The translations under genes were made by a program, and so were the position numbers. Shown here one piece after another: positions 54,877 to 64,000 of a DNA stretch of 64,000 bases. The notes under the pieces were generated by a model. It had not been told where the DNA came from. It did no database searches and saw nothing but the letters and a program-made list of their open reading frames with translations. Numbering within the stretch: position 1 is the stretch's first letter; every line of letters begins with the position of its first letter. The stretch comes from Lentinus brumalis (taxonomy: Eukaryota > Basidiomycota > Agaricomycetes > Polyporales > Polyporaceae). The stretch is from positions 3,100,001-3,164,000 of the forward strand of contig MARA01000002.1 in NCBI GenBank assembly GCA_001792895.1, in the 5' to 3' direction.

Positions 54877-56695
54877 ATGGATCCTCGTCTGAACAACATC
54901 CGTCACGCCTATGTGGCTCTTTCCCAGCGTGTCAATGTCGCTCTACGCACACAAGTCGGAGACACGACGAGGCTTCGCGAGGTCCGCAATCAAGCTCTCT
55001 CACTGCGCTCCGCCGCAGATCAAGTAAGTCTCGCCCACACTTTTATGACTGTCTCCCCACCCATGCATCTACCATCACAGCACCGCCACGTCTTCCCGCC
55101 AGAGGAGTATCGCACACTGCAAGTCAGCATTGAGCGCATGGTGCGCGAACTCGATGCCGCATGTCACCAGTCCGTCGATCCTCCCGATGCCCCCCTGCTC
55201 CCAATCGTCGATACCGTGAAGACAGGGCGCCGTGGCCGGCCCGCCAAGCTAATCGACCGCACCTTCCTGCAGTACGCTCTCCAAATGCGCGGCCCTGCTC
55301 GCATTGCGAAGCTTCTTCACTGCTGCCCGCGCACCGTGCGCCGCGCTGCGCTCCGGTACGGTCTCGTTCAACCCGCCCCGCCTGTCTTCCGCACCGTACC
55401 CAACGAAGACGGAACTACCACGCGCATCCACACGACTGTTACCCCACCTGTCTCGCAGCTCAGTGACCAAGCCCTCGATCGCGAAGTCGCCGAGATCCTG
55501 TCCGTGTTCCCTAACTTTGGCAGGGTCATGCTAGCTGGTCGGCTCGCTGCTCGTGGCCTTCGCGTTCCGGACGCGCGAGTTCGCGCCTCATACCTCCGCG
55601 TCCGCGGCGCACCTCCTGTGTTTGGCCGCCGGCGTATCATCCGCAAGAAGTACAGGGTCCCCGGACCCAATTCGCTGTGGCATCACGACGGCCAGCACGG
55701 CATGTAGTCCGCCTCGTGATCGTGCATCGTCATGTCATGCTAACTCTCCACTTCGTTCCAGGTCTCATCCGGTGGAAGTTCGTCAATCACACGTTCATCG
55801 ACGGCTCCTCCCGCCAGGTCACCGGCACTGGCATTCATTCAAACAACCGCGCGCATACCGTCCTGCAGCTGTTCCTTCGAGCCACCCGCCAACACGGTGT
55901 ACCCAGCCGTGTTCGAGGTGACCACGGCACGGAGAACCTCCGAGTGGCGCAGTGGATGGAAGAACATCGCGGGCTCAACCGCGGCTCTTACATCTGGGGT
56001 CGGTGAGTGTAGCATACACTCATTCCATCTCCCTTCACCTTGCTGATTACTCTTCATGCAGGAGCGTCCACAACACACGCATCGAGCGGCTGTGGTTCGA
56101 CGTCACTAGCGGTTTCGGCCGCAAGTGGAAGGAGTTCTTCACCCAGTTGGAGGAGAGTTGCGACCTCGATCCCGACCAACCGCACCACATCTGGCTCCTC
56201 CACCATCTTTTCCTCGCCGCGCTCAACGAGGACGCGCAGGAATGGGCGGAGGCGTGGAACGCGCACATGTTACACGTGCGCGGAGAGCCTCCAGCGTCGC
56301 CCCGCGAGCTGTTCATGTTTGGCATGGTAAGGGACGGTCCACGCGGTCTCGATTTTGCGGACCAGGACTTGCTACCTGAGGAGCTCCCCAACTACGGCAT
56401 CGATTGGGACACGCTCGCCGACCCTGTCCTCATGCGCCATCATCAGGAGTCGCACCCCGCCACCCAGGCTGACGCAGTCCCCCTGCCTTCCATAGGGCAG
56501 CCGGCTCAACTGTCGCACGTCCCATGCGAGCCCCCGGCATGCCCGCTTCTTCCGGCCCATGTCCTGATGCTCGACGCGCATCTGGCCGCACACTTTGACC
56601 TTACATCCCGCGACATGCTCGTGCGCCGAGCGATATGGGGTGCGGCCCTACAGTACTATACGTATCTCACCAATGTACACGGCCCCGCTGTGTAA
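54877..56695 (+). CDS. DDE integrase-core transposase-like protein, 546 aa, four exons
   Basis: Exons 54877-55023, 55081-55699, 55762-56002 and 56062-56695 join in frame to 547 codons. The N-terminal half has a helix-turn-helix-like region ([20 protein letters not shown]) and [15 protein letters not shown] with the first catalytic Asp. Then follow [34 protein letters not shown] with the second Asp, and [20 protein letters not shown] with the Glu, so the D-D-E triad is complete. This integrase-core family is widespread in mushroom genomes, usually as single genes without recognised ends. The second intron (55700-55761) has a GC rather than GT donor. Its neighbours are the TTTC array upstream and orphan genes downstream. 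It could be an active transposase or a domesticated gene. Confidence 0.85.
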
Positions 56696-56900
56696 ATTCC
56701 CCGCTGTGTCTGCGGTTTTCGACATAGATATCCATCGATGTCGTCTTTCCGCAGGAGTGTTGACTCCCGTAATCTCACGCACCTCCGATGTCTGTTGTCA
56801 TTCATGATCGTCCAACTGCGCGTGGATCCCAAAGCCTCGCGCACCCCTGTAAACAAACCCCAACAGGGCTACGTAGTCGTGACGTAGTAAGGAACAAGTT

Positions 56901-57850
56901 CTAGTCGCCATCTCCCTCGGTATCGGTGGTTTCCTCGGTATCGGTGGTTTCTAGGAACGCCAGCTGCTGCTTCCTCCACGCCTTGGAAGGTATCTGCGCC
57001 GGGTCGATCGGGATAACCATGCGCGCAAAATCTAGCTGCAGGTTCCACGCCCTGTCGCCGTGCACGCTCCAGTATCCCTCTACATCACGCCTTGTCCTCG
57101 CCATCTCCACATGGTCGGGCACCGGCGCGCGCACTGTCTCGGATGCTCCTGGTGCGACCTGCACGCCGACAGAGACACGGAACATCTGTGGGAGTAACTG
57201 CCGCGCGGCCATGTTGCCCTCTGTTGCGTTGTAGCCCCTGCTGTCTCGCATCCTCTGTAAGCCGTCACGATGTCATCAGAATAATATGTTATATGAGCAT
57301 CTGCACAGTACCCACGTAACGCATGTGCTGCCAGCACCACTGGTGCAACTGGAATAGCTGTTCCCGCCAGTCGCCCCCTCTGTACCAAGGCTGTCCCCAC
57401 GGCGTGAGGGCCCACACCATCCTTTGGAATATCTGGAAGTCGCTTCCATCCTCATCGTAGATTGCCATCCCCGGCCCACATGCGAAGCTAAGCAGAACTT
57501 GCAGTAGGCCCCGGATCTCCCCTTGCACCTGGCGATTCACGCCGAGGAGCTTGAAGACGTCGCTTTCCAAGAACGCCAGCAGCAGCCGCAGCCTGTGCGT
57601 CTCGCTGTGACCCTCCGCCTGTCCCGCCACCAGCAGGGGTATCTATGTAAGGATGCTCAATCAACCCAATTCGAGCAGTGCAGACGTTCGCGCTCACCGT
57701 CATTCGTGCCGGGTATCTCTCAATCCTCAAGAAGTACGAGATGTATTTCGGAGGCCGGTAGATGCCCTTCGCCCTCGCGTCGTAGATTTCCTCGGCTGTA
57801 TCCAGGAACGCGTACACTTTCAGAGGCACGCTGGAGTACGGCGAGGCCAT
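56901..57850 (-). CDS. hypothetical protein, 277 aa, three exons
   Basis: Exons 57850-57698, 57642-57316 and 57254-56901 are all phase 0 (153, 327, 354 nt). Blocks include YAFLDTAEEIYDARAKGIYR, HRLRLLLAFLESDVFKLLGV, GEIRGLLQVLLSFACGPGMA, WALTPWGQPWYRGGDWREQL and QLHQWCWQHMRYV, ending in an acidic repeat (TTDTEETTDTEGDGD) coded by an 18-bp tandem repeat. I know no domain. It lies 205 bp downstream of and convergent with the DDE-integrase gene, and upstream of it on the same strand is the 832-codon orphan gene. Confidence 0.65.
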
Positions 57851-58437
57851 GGTGTCGAATCGTGGTTAGAGGCGAATGTCAGGCGTTTACGCATGTTCGC
57901 ATCGCCCCATATAGGCAGTCCCTGCACCGAATCAGTCAACCTCTCAACGAGACCGCCCACCCAAGTCATCTCTTCATCCAGCCAGCCGCCCCGCCATGCT
58001 GCGATGTCACCCCAATATAGACACACCATCAGCGTGGTCTTGACCCATACTTACATCAGCGCACGCACAATAACCGTGCACGCAGAGTTTCACTCTAGGC
58101 ATGTACCGTCATATATTCATCCAGGTGTCAACCTACCTTCCTTATCCACATAACTGATCCCGATTGTTCTCTATCCAGTCCTTGCTTGCGCTCTCGAGCA
58201 CCGTACGCAGCTTACTTGCACCGTTCGCCTGTCTCATTGCGCCTCTCCAACTCGCTTGCTTTTTCGGCTGCTCTTCCCCGCACCGAATCCTCGAGAGGCG
58301 TGTCAAAAACCACTTCTCGTTCCAAGCAGACCATCTCCCGACGTCGAAGTGAGACTCTCGCCATGCAGGCTCTTTCGGCCACCACGAGCGATCCTCTATC
58401 TGACCGGTGTCTGCGCAAAAACATTACATCAATGTTT

Positions 58438-60936
58438 CTAGCACCGGACATGTGGTCGTGGAGATATAAGTGACCTACCCATGATCGCTTTGTAAGTGCC
58501 ACAAATGACATCCAATTCGTCCGAAGACAATGTGTCGTCCAGCTGGTCATCGCCCACTTCGGATCGGAATAGCTTGTGGTAGCTGTACACATCTGGCGAC
58601 GGCCCGTTTGCTGCCTCTTCCAGCAGTTCGGCCCCGACGATCTCCAACGCCAACCGCCATACAATGCCGCCTGTTTCGATCGCGGCTCGGGCTTTCGCTC
58701 CTTGCAGGAGGTCACGCACTCGATCTTCGTACGCCCTGTAGTCGTTGGCGGTGTATTTGCATTCTGGCCACCTCCAGCCCAGCACCGTGCGTACGCCCGG
58801 GCACCAAGTCAGAGCCGCACGACGATCAGGGGTGAAAACGGTGTTGAATGGCATGCCTCTGTTCGCCAAGTACACCGCTGCCTCGCGGCGCGATTGTACG
58901 ATGTGTCGCCGATATAGCTCTAGGACGTCCACAGCGCTGTGGACGAGCAAGTCCCACCAGCATTCCTCATCTGCTGAGGTCTTGTAGCGCACCCGGTACC
59001 AGTGCTTGCGGTTAAGCTCCACCCGTGAGATCTTCATGGATGGGTGGGCATACTGCACCCCGAGTAGGTATCTCTGATTCGTATCCGCGAGGTCCCACAG
59101 CGCAGGATGCGTGGTCGCGTGGACCTTGCCGTGTTTGACGGCCTGCATGTCGTGCCGCATGAATGGCTCAACAAACCCGGAGACACACCGCGTGAGTGAA
59201 GCCTGGTCAGGAAGATCGACAGGCAGGAACCCTGTCATCTTTTGTAGCGCGATGCTCGAATATGCGTCGTACTTGATCGAACTGTCCGGGACGCCCTCCA
59301 TCTCCGATAGTCCGAATCTGTAGCGCAGGATGTCTGCCACCGGCGCCGTGTGCGGGATGTAATTCACTTCTTCGCCGACGTAGAATGCCAGGAGGTCCGC
59401 CATGAAGGACGCTGCGTGATGCTGCAAAGCACATTGTGCTCCGTCGGCCCCGTCTACCTGTCCCGCCTTCGTGTCTCCGTAGGTAGGCTCGGGCCCGAGA
59501 CACGCTTCACCGGACGGGCCCTTCAATGGCGGAGGAGAGTCGACAGAGGGGACGTCCGCGTGGTAGAGTTCCTCGATCTCGCTATAAATGTCACCGTAAT
59601 CATTGGCTGGGTCTACCTCTTCCCCCGGAGCGAGTCGGGCACAGATGTCCCATTCGTTGTACCAGCTGTCATAGCGCTTCTGCGCAGGGGAGTACAGCTT
59701 CCAGAGGTCGCGCAGCCCTCCATGCCGCCCTACGAGCTGTCTATAGTCCATCTCGAACCATTCCGGCGATGTGCGAGGATCGAAGTCTCCGGCGGTCGTC
59801 CAGATATACACAGGAGTTGTGGATCCGCGAGGAGGGCATAGGAACTTGCGTGCATCGGTCTCTCGCATCCGACGCACTTCCGCCCCTACGGCCGACTCCG
59901 AGGCTGCTAGTTCGCGGTGGCGAGCCGCGCGACGCTCCAGGAACTGCTCGAAAGACTCTCCCTCCAGCTGGCCTGGCCCATGGGGTGGGCGAGCCGCGAT
60001 GGTTCGCATCTCGCCTTGGGGAGCAGGGGAGAGGGCTGGCAGCTGCGCCCATTTGATGAACATCGTCTGCCATCCTTCTCGTCGTGGCGGCACGTTGATG
60101 ATTCTCGCTCCCTGCCCGGGCAAGTACGCTTGCAGGAAAGTATGCTTCGCGAGGATCTTGTCCCGGTCTTGCTCAGGCCAGACAATGTACACTGGTATGT
60201 GCGCGCGTACCATGACCGGGATGTGATTCAGCCACTTGGAGCCGCTCTCTCCGAGGCTCGGGTTGAAGTACGACCCCACACGGGTCCCCGGTGCAAAGTC
60301 CGCAATGACTGAGTGGCGGAGGAAGTCTATCCACGTCGGATCCACTTTGGCGTGCATCAGTCGTCTCACCCACCGCGGTATCGGTTCGGCATCCTCCGGG
60401 CTGTTCAGAGCTATAGCCATCGAACACCGCGCCATAAGCACCCGACACGCGTCCAGCGACCTTGCAGCGGCTGCGCGAGCGTGGTGCTCAAACTTGTGCA
60501 CATGTTTGTACCCGCAGTCGCTCGGGTGAGGCCAGAATGGATCGAGCGGAAACTTGGCTTCGGGCTTCCCGTAGACGTCCTGAAGTAGCATCTCACACAT
60601 CGCCAAAAGCACATTCTCCAGACGCTCCCAGGCGAGGCAGACGTCGCGGCTCAGAGTGAATCCGCCGTCCACTTTGCGCAGGGGTACGCACGTTGGGTCG
60701 ACGCGCAAGAAGGTCAGAAATGTGCTCTCGGTTTCGTACCTCCGCCGCATGTAGGCGAGTTCAGGGCATCGGTCGATCGCCCAAATGGCGTGGCGGAGCT
60801 CCCGCCCCCTCAGACTATCTGGAGGATCGGCGATTGGGATGCCAGGAAGAGAGTCCACCTCAGACGGATTGATCACGGTCACGAGCATCTTGTCATATTC
60901 AAAATATATCATGGGCACGTCAGATCTGTGGCACAT
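58438..60936 (-). CDS. large orphan protein, 832 aa, single open frame
   Basis: One uninterrupted frame from ATG 60936 to a stop at 58438. It begins MCHRSDVPMIYFEYDKMLVT and NPSEVDSLPGIPIADPPDSL, and contains HAIWAIDRCPELAYMRRRYE, HIPVMVRAHIPVYIVWPEQD, WQTMFIKWAQLPALSP, ESFEQFLERRAARHRELAAS, DYRQLVGRHGGLRDLWKLYS and PVADILRYRFGLSEMEG. No catalytic motif, zinc finger or membrane segment stands out. Length, Trp/Arg content and gene-like composition make it a real gene. From memory similar long orphan proteins recur across mushroom genomes near transposons, but I cannot name a function. An intron near the C-terminus cannot be excluded. Confidence 0.75.
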   Translation of the reverse strand: MCHRSDVPMIYFEYDKMLVTVINPSEVDSLPGIPIADPPDSLRGRELRHAIWAIDRCPELAYMRRRYETESTFLTFLRVDPTCVPLRKVDGGFTLSRDVCLAWERLENVLLAMCEMLLQDVYGKPEAKFPLDPFWPHPSDCGYKHVHKFEHHARAAAARSLDACRVLMARCSMAIALNSPEDAEPIPRWVRRLMHAKVDPTWIDFLRHSVIADFAPGTRVGSYFNPSLGESGSKWLNHIPVMVRAHIPVYIVWPEQDRDKILAKHTFLQAYLPGQGARIINVPPRREGWQTMFIKWAQLPALSPAPQGEMRTIAARPPHGPGQLEGESFEQFLERRAARHRELAASESAVGAEVRRMRETDARKFLCPPRGSTTPVYIWTTAGDFDPRTSPEWFEMDYRQLVGRHGGLRDLWKLYSPAQKRYDSWYNEWDICARLAPGEEVDPANDYGDIYSEIEELYHADVPSVDSPPPLKGPSGEACLGPEPTYGDTKAGQVDGADGAQCALQHHAASFMADLLAFYVGEEVNYIPHTAPVADILRYRFGLSEMEGVPDSSIKYDAYSSIALQKMTGFLPVDLPDQASLTRCVSGFVEPFMRHDMQAVKHGKVHATTHPALWDLADTNQRYLLGVQYAHPSMKISRVELNRKHWYRVRYKTSADEECWWDLLVHSAVDVLELYRRHIVQSRREAAVYLANRGMPFNTVFTPDRRAALTWCPGVRTVLGWRWPECKYTANDYRAYEDRVRDLLQGAKARAAIETGGIVWRLALEIVGAELLEEAANGPSPDVYSYHKLFRSEVGDDQLDDTLSSDELDVICGTYKAIMGRSLISPRPHVRC

Positions 60937-61410
60937 ACATTCCCGTCGTCAGCAGTGTCCCTCTTCATTCCTTTGCAAACACACTTACCTGCTACCGCTC
61001 GACACGGGTTGCGGATGGTTGGCCATCCCACACGGGCTAATAAGTCAACAAACTGCTACAGAATCCCGTGAGCTCGCAGGCCCTCCCAATCGCTCACCGA
61101 TGCACTTACCGGCGGCGGTCGCAATATTCAGCGTCACAGCTGGACGCTGGCTCCCCAGGGGTTCCTACCCAGGCCTGTCCAGGTATCAGTACCGCTGGCC
61201 TCGCGGCGCACCGTAGCTGTCACCCACTCACTTGGTTCGTCGCAACCAAGATCTCGCCGAGCTCAGTCCGGGTTCCAACCTCAGCGGATTGGGCAGAGCG
61301 TGTCAGAGTACCCGCAGGGTGCCTGGTGGGGGAACCGGATAGTGAAGCAGACAGGCGGGCGCGAACGTATTTACGTCGGTCGCCTCGCGCACACTGAGGC
61401 CGCACGTCTG

Positions 61411-62212
61411 TCCGAGGGAGTAGCCCCGAGCAAACGTTGTATCCTAGGTTCCGGTCGTCCGGTGGCCGTCCCACGGATTGTGCGATGACTCGGGTTCTTT
61501 TAGAGCACTGGGGCAAGCTGGGACGCGAACAGCACACGGTGGCGGCGTACAGGTGCAGACAGGTTACGATGCACAGTTCAGCCGGTCGGATTATACGAGG
61601 GTGTAGCCCCGTGCAATTCCGTCTGAGCCCCACAGCAAGTGCGACTTGTACGAGGGAGTAGCCCCGCACAGGTTCCCAGTAAGATCGATAGACGGCGAGA
61701 GGCAGAAGTCAGCCTTAGTATCAGAGCTCTCGCATGCTCGCCTGCGCCAGGCTGACGTCGTTCGGAAATGTCCGCTCAGGTCTCCCACGCACAGGCGTGG
61801 GCGCCTAATTGTCGGACTTCGCGATTTCTGGGACCTGCTTCTCTGCTCGCGTCCTTCCTCTCAGCCCTCTTGCCCACCCTCTGCTGTTGCGCGGGGCTAC
61901 TCCCTCGCACAACAGTGACGACCCTTACGGCTCCCTGCTCCTAGTCTTGTGCTGCGTGCGGCTACTCCCGCATGCATGTACGTCTGCCGACAACCTGTCT
62001 CCATGGGCCTCACCCAGCTCGCTATGTCTCCGCTCTCCTCAGCCTGACCTCCCCCGCCCAGTCCCCAACCTTTCATCACCACGCAGACTGTCAAAGCTCC
62101 AGTAGTACATGTCTGTGCCACCATGTCGACGTCGTCTCACTCTGCCACGCCGCTGCCCCGAAGATCAACCTCATGGCCGCTGCGCGTAGCTACTCCTGCG
62201 TGCAGCGTGCTT
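61411..62212. repeat. dispersed short hairpin motif, six copies in both orientations
   Basis: The core AGTAGCCCCG (or GTGTAGCCCCG) flanked by CGAGGG and CGCA/GTGC appears at about 61411-61430, 61594-61613 and 61649-61668; the reverse orientation (GGGGCTACTCCCTCGCA and relatives) appears at about 61889-61910, 61952-61975 and 62180-62206. TGCG...CGCA and GG...CC can pair around a five-base loop, so each copy can form a small stem-loop. Confidence 0.55.
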
Positions 62213-62986
62213 GCGCCTCCATCACTCGCATATTGCCCCGCGCCCCCGCCGATGGCCACTCCTCCGTCTTCCGCCCAAGGTCCCAGACCCTGCCAGAAGT
62301 ACAGGTTAGTCGCGTGACGTTCTCGCTCGCTCATCGTTCACTCACTATGGCCAGATCTAGCGAGGCACGGACGTTGGAGCGCTGTCACTCCCGACCTCGC
62401 AGGGCTGTGGGGTAGAGAACTGCCAGGTAAGCATGTTCGTTGCATCGGTCGTCCCCGCGTTGCGCGAGTGTTATTGTCCCCTTCATTCAACACGCCCCGC
62501 CCGACCGTTGAAGAGAGATCCCCGCTGTCAACCCCCGTCCCTTGTAGCAAGATGCCATTCCCCTTCGCTTCCCGGATGTACCCATGAGCCTTACGCACCT
62601 GCACGCTGTATATCCACACCGTCGTTGTGTTAGATATCACTACACCGCGCGCATGTTACAATGTCACCCACATCTTTGGCCACGTCCGAACGCGCCAGTG
62701 ACTTACCCTCGCCATGGCAGGTTCACTTATCCTGTACCACAGGTGTCACGCCCTTCTGTAAGCGTATGAGTGGACCCGTTGTGGTACAGCGTCCGTGCAC
62801 GCAAGCACACGGCAGGTATGTCTACACCACCGGAGCGGGTGAACATGAATTCTCGTACCGTGAACGCATCATGCACCGCCCTCTGTCAGTTCTCTGCTCG
62901 TCCTGCCCCCCGAGATCTGTGGCCCCTCGTACCGCGCACGTAGGGAGATACATTGTCATACACATAATTAGAGTCGCGGAATCAGT

Positions 62987-63156
62987 GGACATAGGGAGCA
63001 ATGGAGCGACTATAGTCGCCTACCCACCACGCCGTGTGGGGTAGAGTAGTGAGAGGGGTAATGGGGCCCTGCGGATCGCGTTTACGAGCAAGCCCCGAGA
63101 CACTGGACCAGGTCTCATTCGTGGGGATAGAGTCGGCAGCAAGGCGTGGAAGAGGT
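62987..63156 (+). repeat. 170-bp direct repeat, copy A
   Basis: It aligns without gaps to 63213-63382, with roughly one mismatch in eight by eye. It contains the perfect palindrome GCGACTATAGTCGC and an imperfect inverted repeat CTACCCACC...GTGTGGGGTAG, so the unit is rich in potential secondary structure. No coding sense. Confidence 0.8.
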
Positions 63157-63212
63157 CTTCGCTCACATTGTCATATACATTGACTTACCGATGTTGGCAT
63201 CGCCGAATTCGT

Positions 63213-63382
63213 GGAGATAGGGAGTAATGGAGCGACTACAGTCGCCTACCCACCACACTGTGTGGGGTAGAGTTGTGACACGCGCAAGGGGGCCCTGCGG
63301 ATCGCATTTACGAGCAAGCCCCGAGAGACTGGACCAGCTCTCATTCATGGGGATAGAGTCGGGAGGAAAGCGTGTAAGAGGT
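63213..63382 (+). repeat. 170-bp direct repeat, copy B
   Basis: Same length as copy A, separated from it by 56 bp. The palindrome is imperfect here (GCGACTACAGTCGC). Both copies are preceded by a related CATTGTCATAxACAT string, so the duplicated unit probably extends upstream with a small insertion or deletion. Confidence 0.8.
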
Positions 63383-63657
63383 GCTCGTCGTGTCGCACTG
63401 CATCTCAAAAAGACTGCGCGGCGAGCGCCAGCCCCACCGCCCGACCAATCCAGCGCGCGCATTTACTGTCAATCCCGCCCCTCGCCATTGGCCGGCACTC
63501 TAACCCTGCTATGGGCCGCACAGTGATAATCGTCGCTTTACTTACTGCCACTTTTCACGTCTCGTAGTTTCCCTGCGTCATCTTTTCGGCGTCCAGCCTG
63601 TCTTGCTTCTCCAAAGACCACCTCTGCGGCCTCACAGGATCCCCCATCGGATTCGCA

Positions 63658-63918
63658 ATGGTAAGTCACCTCACCCGTGCTCTTTTCCACGGGGATTCAC
63701 AACAACGCGCCGCAGTCACCGGTCGGCCTCCCTATGCGGCCGAACGACATCACCAGGATCGCAGCAGAAGAACAAAGGGCTGTCCGAGCGGAGAAGAAGA
63801 AGAAGGCCGACGCAATATCGGCCTTACGTTCGCGCAGCATGCCGTATTCTCTGCGCGCGAACCGTGGTTAGTTTGCTCTGAGGGGTGGTTAAAGTGCATG
63901 CCCCTGAACCTTCCCTAG
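63658..63918 (+). CDS. possible first exons of a gene running off the right edge
   Basis: An ATG at 63658 is followed at once by a GTAAGT donor, and a plus frame downstream reads LPMRPNDITRIAAEEQRAVR then AEKKKKADAISALRSRS, a Lys/Ala-rich helix-like stretch. The rest would lie outside the window, so no identity can be given. Confidence 0.25.
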   Translation: MVSHLTRALFHGDSQQRAAVTGRPPYAAERHHQDRSRRTKGCPSGEEEEGRRNIGLTFAQHAVFSAREPWLVCSEGWLKCMPLNLP

Positions 63919-64000
63919 GCCCACCGAGTCGAGTGTCCGAACAAACCCTGCCCTCCTCACTTCCCGTGCGCTCGCCCGCTAGATCCCAGCACCAACCGCA

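Larger units (their letters stand above)
60960..63600. other. repeat-bearing region without a convincing gene
   Basis: Frames are short and conflicting on both strands. The only structured signals are the hairpin motif copies at 61.4-62.2 kb and the 170-bp direct repeat at 63.0-63.4 kb, listed separately. Confidence 0.4.

Noticed and set aside
61411..63382. CRISPR-like array from the repeated motifs
   Set aside because: Spacings are irregular, orientations mixed, and the host is a eukaryote.

Overview
The window is a fungal chromosome segment, most likely from an agaricomycete (mushroom-forming basidiomycete). Genes carry many 45-70 bp GT-AG introns. Conserved fungal housekeeping genes are present (OST2/DAD1, a superoxide-dismutase-fold mitoribosomal protein, AP-3 mu). 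The repeats are those expected in a mushroom genome: Helitron RepHel proteins, a chromodomain Ty3/Gypsy element, a Tad1-like LINE and a DDE-integrase gene. I did not try to name a species.

Layout. (1) 0-29 kb is an accessory, fast-evolving region. The key item is a pair of very divergent class I ribonucleotide reductase genes: a large subunit (R1-like, 2032-5055, + strand) and a small subunit (R2-like, 14432-15598, + strand). Between them lie an unknown minus-strand gene and a complete 2058-codon Helitron RepHel gene. Once introns are removed both RNR-like proteins align along most of their length with the canonical enzymes, but R1 has lost every catalytic and redox cysteine and R2 has lost or changed three of its six iron ligands. 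Then come a Zn2Cys6 factor, unknown genes, a two-finger C2H2 factor, two tandem members of an agaricomycete domain family (one with a MYND finger) and a 5'-truncated second RepHel gene. (2) 29-41.5 kb holds ordinary host genes: a small hypothetical gene, OST2 divergent from the mitoribosomal gene, APM3, and orphan genes. (3) 42.3-56.7 kb is a transposon nest. A Tad1-like LINE carries, inside its ORF1, a full-length Ty3/Gypsy chromovirus (45945-52178) with two 368-bp LTRs identical by eye and a 5-bp target duplication. The LINE is cut off after its endonuclease domain by sequence that opens with about 500 bp of a 10-bp-periodic TTTC array and leads to an intact spliced DDE-integrase gene. (4) 56.9-61 kb has two minus-strand orphan genes (277 and 832 aa). 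(5) 61-64 kb has no convincing complete gene but holds a six-copy hairpin motif and a 170-bp direct repeat.

How the parts relate. The host block is conventional. The left block is the interesting one: two subunits of one enzyme complex, both with disabled chemistry but recognisable folds and good splice sites, kept about 9 kb apart. This suggests an RNR-derived pseudoenzyme pair (regulatory, scaffold or decoy) or a pair in early decay; the sequence alone cannot separate these. All intron models and alignments are by eye and need transcript and profile checks.
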